From Megaustenia siamemsis (Eukaryota; Mollusca; Gastropoda; Stylommatophora; Ariophantidae): a DNA stretch of 64,000 nt. Below, in pieces: positions 12,401 to 21,400 of the stretch (positions within the stretch are counted from its first letter, which is position 1; each line of letters begins with the position of its first letter). Location: positions 57,088,603 to 57,152,602 of the forward strand of contig JAVIAB010000059.1 of the NCBI GenBank assembly GCA_032433765.1. The letters are read 5' to 3'. The translations under genes were made by a program, and so were the position numbers. The notes below the pieces were generated by a model. It saw only the letters and a list, made by a program, of their open reading frames with translations. It was not told where the DNA came from and searched no databases.

Positions 12401-15400
12401 GAGAGATGCTGGTCAGTTTTAGAAGTCTCTTCCTATGATGTGTTTGCTGATAAATGAATATATGTGGTCTGTCACTGCCATAATGGTCCTCAGTTTGAAT
12501 TTGTCAAAGAAGATGGGATTTTCGCTGTTTAAACAAACAAACAAAATCTACCCACTTTACGGCAGATCTGTGTCTGATCAACAGATGAAGCTTAAAAAAA
12601 AAAATTAAAAAAATAAAGTACCCCTGTCCCGCCAAGTGAAGTATAGGGAATATGGTGTCAGTGACCATAAATTTTACAGACCTTCAGCACATGATTTTTT
12701 AGATAATGTGGTCGGTATTATGCCCATGCCGCTTTACTTTCCCAGAAAAAAATCAGGTACCCATTTAAGGCTGGGTGAACCCGGAAGCCGTCGGTTGGGA
12801 TCGAACCCTACCCCTTGTCCTTTGTAATAGATGCAGCTTGCTGTAAACAAATTGGTGAACACAGAACAAGATGTCATTTTTATCCCATCATGGCAAAAGG
12901 ACAGTTGATCAAGTTTGCATGATCTAAGCTTTAAAGACATAGGAGAGAGAGAGAGACAACTGTCACTATTAAAATGATCTCTTGTTGAAAAGTCAACGGA
13001 ATAAGTTGAAAATGGATACTCTTGTTTAGTAAAACTCTGCAATGTAAAAAATATATCACAAAACTAGTTTCTCACAGTATTTTATGTAACTAATGCATTG
13101 AGCCTAACCTAATCCTTGAATATATTTACAACTATTTTTATTCTAACACAGCATTTCTGAAATCGAGATTTATATTTACTGCTGTAAATGATCTCACCGA
13201 TGAACATAGAAGAAAGTGATATGGTAGAAACTCTAATCTGAGGGCCAAATCTAAGTGTTTCAGGCAGTGAAGTTCTATTCCTTGATTGTCGTAAATATAC
13301 ACCCATTTTTTCTGTGCAACAGCAAACATTGTTTCTTGGTGAAGCCACCTGAAAAAAGGAAAAGTTCTCATAAAGTTTATATATATGTTATAAACACTTC
13401 ACAATTACATATATACTGTAGCCATTTTAAAGTAATTGATGTCACTTTTAAATATCGATCATATAAAGGAGTGAAGTATATTAACTTCACAGTACTGAGT
13501 CATGCCATTTCAAGGAACTTTTCTGTGGTTACTTTCCTAGCTTATACAACCATATACATTTTTATTAACAATCAGAAGCTATTTGTTGGTACTATCAATT
13601 TTCAGATGCTGCACTTGGATGACAATAGGGCCCTGACTATGGCAGGGGAGATAAGAATAGAGCTACTTTCGCCAGGCACACATGTCATAAAAGGCGACTA
13701 AGAAGCTTGGGGATACGGTATTCATTAGCGTTACAGAGTTCATGCATCTGAGCTGAAGCCATCTCCAGTGTATCGTGTGTTCTTCATTCTAAGAAACATG
13801 TTCAGAGTTAGCGGAAGAGAGATATATAAGCACTGTAGAGTAATCCATTGAGCAATGAAGGTGATCTGTCAACTAGACTAAACATGTCAGTTGCTCTTTT
13901 GCCAAGCGTTTTTATGGCTGATTCTACCAATATTTAAAAAACAGATTCAGAGAACAAACAAAACAATTTAATGCCACAAACCCTTCTCATTCCTCTTCTT
14001 TGAAATAAATGCTTTATCTCATTCTTCATCTCTGATGTAAATGTGTTATCTCTTTCCCTTTTTTTTTGATAATGCATTTAAAACCATTATTTAGGTTTGA
14101 TCCCCAGATTTGCTACCAGATCTTCCCAGTATTTCTCAATACAGGAAAAATCTCTCAGGAATGTTTTGTAGTCGTCTTACTATCTTAATTTTGGTCTACC
14201 CACAAGTCTTTACCCTCCATATGTTCCCCAAACAATATTTACTTATAGATATTACTGTTATATGACCCTCTATATTCTACTAACAAGATGATGATGAAGC
14301 ACAGAACAATGCCAAACATCGGAGTTTGCCCAGTTATGTTCGTCATATTTTTAAGGTGATGGCACAAAGAAATTTGTTTAGTCTATTTTCACCCTTGAAT
14401 AGACTGGTTCAAGTTTCAGATTCATACAGAAAGGTATTAAACATGAACATTTGAAATATGACCTTTTTTTTGTTGATCGATAAATTATGATCTTTGTGTA
14501 AGTGTTAATTTTGTGTTATTGATTTGTACATTTAATAACCTGTGATAGAGATGATGATTATCATCATGTGTCATACCAGTTGGTGTAGGCTATCATGTCT
14601 TCCCACAATTCTCTATCCACAGTGCACTGTATCAATTCTGTTGTTGACTGTTTTCTGTGCAATGACACCAAGCTAGCCAGTATCTTCTCTCTTTGTCATC
14701 CGCGATCTCTCTTTCCTTGTATTTTGCCAGTTGTAACCAAGTATTAAAACTTTCCTCTTGTCATGAGTTGCCCGAAAAATGTTGGTTGTTTATTTCTAGT
14801 GTTTCTTGGGAGCTCCTTTTTTGTGTTGGTCTTTTTGAGAATTTCCTCGTTGGTCTTTTTTAACCTGTCCATGAAGCTCTCAACATTCTTCTGAGAAATC
14901 CCTTCTCTGTGGCCTCTAATCGTCTTATTGTTCATCTACAGTCCATGATTCACTCCAATAGATCAGAAATGACTCTATAAAGAGAGGATACTCTATGCTA
15001 TGGCAACAATCAAATGGTAATGTACTAATTTAACAGATGAAAGTTCACAAACAACTTACTTTATATCAGAAATTGTTTCCATCACATTTATCTCACAATG
15101 TAACCTTTTAGTCTGCCAATCAAATGCTGCCACATGGCCCTTGGCTCCACCAATGAGAAGATGTCTGAAATGTTTAAACGAAGATTGAAAATACCTAAGT
15201 AAACACTACAGGAGGAAAATGGGTGGGATGATGTATAGATTTAGAGGGTAAAGGTAGAAAAGGTGTCTGTTCAATCCAGAGTGATTAGCAGTAGAAGCAG
15301 ATGTCTCAACAATCAACACATTACAAGAACAATCAGTCTGTATACGCTTTGAAAACTGCTGGAATGATTGGTGGACCACACAGGGATGTCCTGACTGTAA

Positions 15401-18400
15401 CGAAACTGATTTCATGAATAAAACTGAACACAAACACTATAGAGTACCTAACAGTAAAGTTCCCTGTCATACCAAGTGGTATATAGGAAATATGCTGGTA
15501 GTGACCATAATTTTTATAGACCAGCACATGGTTTTTGGGGTAATGTTGGTATTACGCCCGTGAAGCTTTACTTTCCCAGAAAAATCTGGTACCCATTTTA
15601 AGACCGAGTGAACTTGGAAGCTGTTGAACTTGATTTCTTGTCCTTTGTAGTCCAGTTCACTAACCAATGAATTATTGCGGCTCCAATAATATAATGGCAA
15701 AACCTTTCAAGCCATAGCCGGCCCATAGGGTGTAGACCAAGATACTCCCTCTCTTATCTAAATTTTTATTCTAGCAGTTTTCAATTCTTTTAAAGATATT
15801 TTATCAAATCTCGCCATTTGTCTCTGTTCTGTGCAGGCAGCTCTATCTCATTGAGGGAGCAGATTCCTGCTGCGCTTGCCTCTCTCATCAATGTTCTTCT
15901 CAGTGTCTTCCTCAATAATATAATATTCAAATTAAAATACTGCATCTTTCAAACATAGCATCAGATATACATATATTTTGAGAGAGAGAAAGAGAGAGAG
16001 AGAGTGTGAGAGAGAGAGAAATTTTTGCGCAGAACAAAATATGAGTAATGTATTCTTGAAATGTGGTAGAATTTTGGGCTAAAAATAAACAGTAAGCCAG
16101 AAAATGATTACCATCTCTAAATATAACATGGTAAACACAAAGATGTGTAGCAAAAGTTGAAAGAAAATGTTATTTTTGGAACTCTAATTGTGACATTTAA
16201 GCGTTAATAATTTTTATGATAGTATCATGTAAACATGATCCACAGATAGGAATCATAATCTATGGTTAAAGTTAAGTTAACTTACCTCCCATTGCGAGTG
16301 TAGTCAAGTCTGTATGGTCCAAACTGATCTAACCGAAGGTCAAATATTTTCTGTTGTGTAGATTCATCAGCTGATTCTTTAATATCATTTTGGGTAATTT
16401 GATATGTCTCGTCACTTTCAAGAAAACTGAAGAATCAACAAACTAACAGTTACAGGAAGCTCAAATATTCAAAGAATTGACAGAAAGTTTTACAACCACA
16501 ACAAATTGACAATGTTAAAAAAAATGCACCCTGAACCAAACTTAGAGAGGGGAGGTATAAATTAATGTGTCATTTATTGGGTCCCATCTCCGCATCGAAG
16601 GTTGGCTACCATGGAGCCCCATTCCACTCTGTCTCTTGCTTTGATGGTGCAGATTGTCATAGGCTGACTTGTCCATCGTTTGATGTTACTCGTCCATGTT
16701 AGTCTTGGTCTGCCTCTGCCTATTTTACCTTGTATTTTCCCTTCCAATATTACTTTTAGTGATGAGCTGTTGTGTCTTTTAACATGCCCCAAAAATTTCA
16801 TTTGTCTTGTTCTAATTGTGTTTAGTAGTTCTCTTTTCATTTTTAGTTGTTTTAAAACTTCATTGTTTGTTTTCTTTTCTTTCCATCCAATTCTACCTAT
16901 TCTTCTATAAATCCACATTTCAAAGGCTTCAATTTTCTGTTCTGTTTTCTTGTCTAATGTCCATGTTTCTGCACCATACAGGAATATTGAGAAGATGTAA
17001 CATTTTGCTATTCTTAGTTTTAGCCCTGCTGTTATTTGTTTTGATGTTAGTATACTTTTCATGGCATTAAAATTACTTTTTGCCATTCCTATTCTTTTGT
17101 TTGTTTCAGTTTTACATTTTCCATCATTGGTTATAGTATGTCCCAGGTAGTTGTAGCTCTGAACTGTCAACTTTGATATTTATTTGTAGGTCTTGAGAAT
17201 TTTCTTTCCTTATGATCACTGTTCTAGTCTTTTTTGATATTCATATCTAATCCATATTTTTTGCTTATCATGTTTATTTAATTAAGCAATTGTTGTAGAT
17301 CTTTAGGATTTTCTGCTAGTAGTACAGTATCATCAGCATCTTAGATTATTGATTCTTTCCATTAATGTTTAAGCCTGGCATCTCTGTGATGTTTTTAAAG
17401 ATTTGCTCAGTGTATAGATTGAACAAGCTTGGTGATAGAATGCGTCCTTGTCTAACTCCTCTTGTTATATCAATGGGTGTTTTATATAAATTAATGTGTA
17501 TATAAAAATATTTCTCCTTTAAATTAAAATTCTCTCATAAAATAAAAACATAGTGACAAGTAAAACTAAGAATGTGCTGCCAGTGTTCCCTCTTTCCCAA
17601 CCTTTCAGCAGAACATTTGGTGCTTTGAACAACCAAATATTTCAAAGCTGTTGTGAAACATTCAAACTGCTTACTCAGCACATATTCTATAAAAAGTACC
17701 TTTGTGTTGAGTATTTTAAAATAAATTTATAAAAGCCATAAACATAATTTGTTATTGCCGTTAGAACATTAATTCTATCTTCATATATAGCCTAATGTAA
17801 TAATAGCTTTAAAAAGACATCTAAATAGTGGGAATGTACATGAGTCAGCATTACACTTAGGGAGAAACTCCATACTTAAGTTCCCATTGCAAGCAATGAA
17901 TGGTTACAGTTCATTAAAGTAGACTCATCCTCATTTCAGGATATGTATAAGTGATGGAAATCAACAGCTACCAAAATAATATATGTTGTATAGTAAAAAC
18001 ATGTTGACGTTGACTGGAACGTTTCTTATTTAAGTGCACAGCACAAAAACTGTTGTGTTAAAAACAGCTAAAAATTGACCCAAATAGTCAAGTTTATTAG
18101 AGAATTGGTGTGGTTGCTTAAATAGGAATGATGAGAAAAGCTATGGTGGAATCACCCAGTTTATGTGACAATTGTACAGTTATTTCAAAGTGAAAGAAAA
18201 AAAAATTATCTACCCAGCTTCCTCTGCACAAAGAAATTCACTGCGGGCAGATTTTTCTGCAACTTTCTCAAAAAGTTCCTCTCTGGCTCTAATTTTGGTG
18301 GTGTGAAAAGCAGTCTTTGCAAAGCCCTGGAATATTCCATTTGAACAAACAAAATTAATGCATATTCAGTGTTTTCAAAGGATAACAAAATTAATCATTG

Positions 18401-21400
18401 AAAAGAAATACAATTTATGCTCAATAATGAAATGGGACACATTTACAATAAACATCTATTAATTCATTTCTTAAACATAACAGATAACCAAGAGCGATAT
18501 ATAATGACCACAGGTGACATGGGTAAAGTTCAATACTGATTGAAAGTTTCTAGATTCACCTACCCTTAAATGGATAAAGGACTTTTATGAAAAAGAAAAA
18601 TGACACCGGCATTAACGTAATATTAACTATAATGACTATACGCCATGGAACTTGAGGGGGTCCTGTCTTTTCATCAAACATAAAAACCAACAAACTTTAC
18701 AGTTTAAATAGCATGAACAAACAGCCGCTGTATAGGAAACAAACTGTAAACAACAAATACAATATCAGGTAAAGATTACAGGTTGTTTTAAAACTTATCC
18801 CTCTAGCCAAGTATCGTCTTGGTAGCGCCTACCTGCATTATAAATACAACTAATCAAGTCATTCGCTGGCCATCATAGCGTGTATTACCGCATAGTTGTA
18901 CGCAGGGAGGATCCCCAGGAAATCAGGAGGATAACCGAGGGTACCGTCAACTCGTGTTAAAGAGCTGTTTTTAATTTAAACATTTATTTCTGTCCTGCCT
19001 CAGCTTCAACAAGGTTTTCCCAATGAAATGACATAATTGTGTTACTCTTTAAACTGTCCAATTAAAAAGCCATGATTTCCAAGTAAATTGACTGAAATAA
19101 ATCTCCAGATATCTCACATAGTTTTTCTTTACTTTAGTGTTCATCTGTTAACTGGAGCATGGATGCATTGTGTTGCTAGTTTACGACAGCCATGATATCT
19201 GCCCCCGTAAGCCCGACACATCGGATCTCACTATCTAGATATCTGGGAAGTGTAAATCAATGACGAACCCACTGATTCAAAGGTAAAAATTCCCATCTCC
19301 ATATCTAGAAGCTGACATCTTACCTCTAGAATAGAAGAAGATGAAAGTATTGAATTACAAAAAAACATATGCAGTTCCCATTTGTTAGGGTGTTATAGTT
19401 GTGGAAGGCCATTGTATCACTACAAACGAATAAAAATATCCATAATTGCTCAACCACATGTGCAAGTGGAATCATCTGAATTAACATCTCATCGAATACA
19501 CAAAACAAAAAAGTTGGTTGGAGCCCCCATCATGGCAGCTACAGCACACTAGGTTAGGTGTGTTATAATGCAAACATATATCTTGGTCGAAGAAGTTTAA
19601 ACAATAAACTGAACCACAAAATAAATATTTTTCAAACCTGAGCTTTCTCTCCTTTCCTCCATTTCTTAATCTTATGCTCTGGAACCGGCACCCCGACAAC
19701 ATTCTCCTGTAATAGAAATGTTTTGCCTTTCATTTTAAAAAAAAGTAACAAAGTTAGCTGTATAAAAGAAATAGGTTTATAACTCTAATAAGTAATTAAT
19801 TTTGTTTGTGTTCCAATTGTGAACACCCTAGTAAAAAAATAAATCATTATATCTTCTGCGAATACATTTAATTCAATAATGGTGTGTTGGTGTGTGTGTG
19901 TGTGTCTCTATTTAGACTAAGAGATAAAACTCAATGCAAATTGCCCCTCCATTTTTAAGGTCTTCACCAAGCGTTCGGAGTTCATGAGTATGAGCTGAAA
20001 CCATCTTCAGTGCTTTCACTATAGTGTGGGGGTGAAGCTGCTAGCTGGTAGAAGTGATGGGTATGGGATCTGAGTGTTATGGAGTTTGCTAGAATCTGTT
20101 CACATTTAAATTAATATGTAGAATAGGAAAATAGTGTCTTAATCTATCAACACATAGAGACATATGTTAGATAAATAGATTATATAGAAGTTCATTTTCT
20201 TTTAATACTTGCTGGTTCTGTAAAAATGTAGATTTAGTTATAAAGAGTGCTTTGCTTATTCTATGACTATTCCATCTAGAAAAGTGTTTTGGTTATTTCT
20301 TTAATTAAGGGAAAAAAACTGCAAGATTACAGGAAATGATTTGTCTCCATGAAGCTACAATTAATTATGAACTAAAAAAGGTCCAACAAGCTAGTGCTGG
20401 ATGAATCTACATCAATCTGAAAGTTCAAAGAACATGAGAGGGGAATGAAAACAGTTAATTAGAAGGAACAAAAGGGACCAGAGTTATTTAACAGAGCCCC
20501 CACACAGACACAGAAGATCAAAACCTGCAAAATAGAAAGATAAACAAACAAAACAAAGATAAATAGAATGTCCTATGTAAAAACCAGAGATCAGAATTAA
20601 ACCATGCCTTTCTTCTTTATATATATATAAATAAATATATATAACAAGTGAAATAGTTTGGACTATGAGTCCAATGTACTAAGAATGAAAGTACAATGTA
20701 GTAAGAATGAAAATAGACCACACAACATCAAAAGCTTTCTACCTCAAAATATGACATTGTGCAAGAGGGAGACCAAGGAAGAAATGGATCGATGGAATAG
20801 AAGACATATACATGAACAAAAAAATTACTATTCTAACACCATCAAGATACACCCAAAACATGACACTACATCTAAAAGGGAAATGACCATACAGAACAAG
20901 CAATACATCTGCAGACATTGATTATACATTTCTTCTTTCTCAAGTGATATTTCAAGGCAACACCACAAGGATAAAAGAAAGAAAAAGGAAAACAAACCAG
21001 CCACACAAATGACTATGTTTGAAGCAAACAACAACACCCCATTAATGGTCACACAATGCTCCTTCGGTGATATAACAAACAGGACAGAATAGATGGATTA
21101 TTTTTTTTTTAAGAAATTGAATTATAGTCTATTAAACACTTTATTTGCATATTTATTTCCAGAATGAAAACAGTTACATTTGTATTTGCAACAAAATTTA
21201 TTCTATAAAAATAATTGTCTGTACATACATCTGGCTTTCTTGGGAAGCTGAACTTTGCCCCACCTTTCTTGTCTGGCTCTTTGGGGAAAAAATACCTTAT
21301 CTTCTGCTGTTGAAAAAAAAAAAACACATAAATTTATATTTCTTTCCTAGGATGTGAAAGAGAGAGAGAGAGAGAGAGAGAGAGTTAAAAATATGAACAC

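Noticed and set aside
13255..13701. Plus-strand 148-codon open frame
   Set aside because: It overlaps WDR46 exon 7 in antisense and runs into intron; no motif.
20658..20921. 87-codon frame between WDR46 exons 2 and 3 as a possible missing exon
   Set aside because: Exons 2 and 3 already join in phase, and no acceptor/donor pair in the right phase brackets it.
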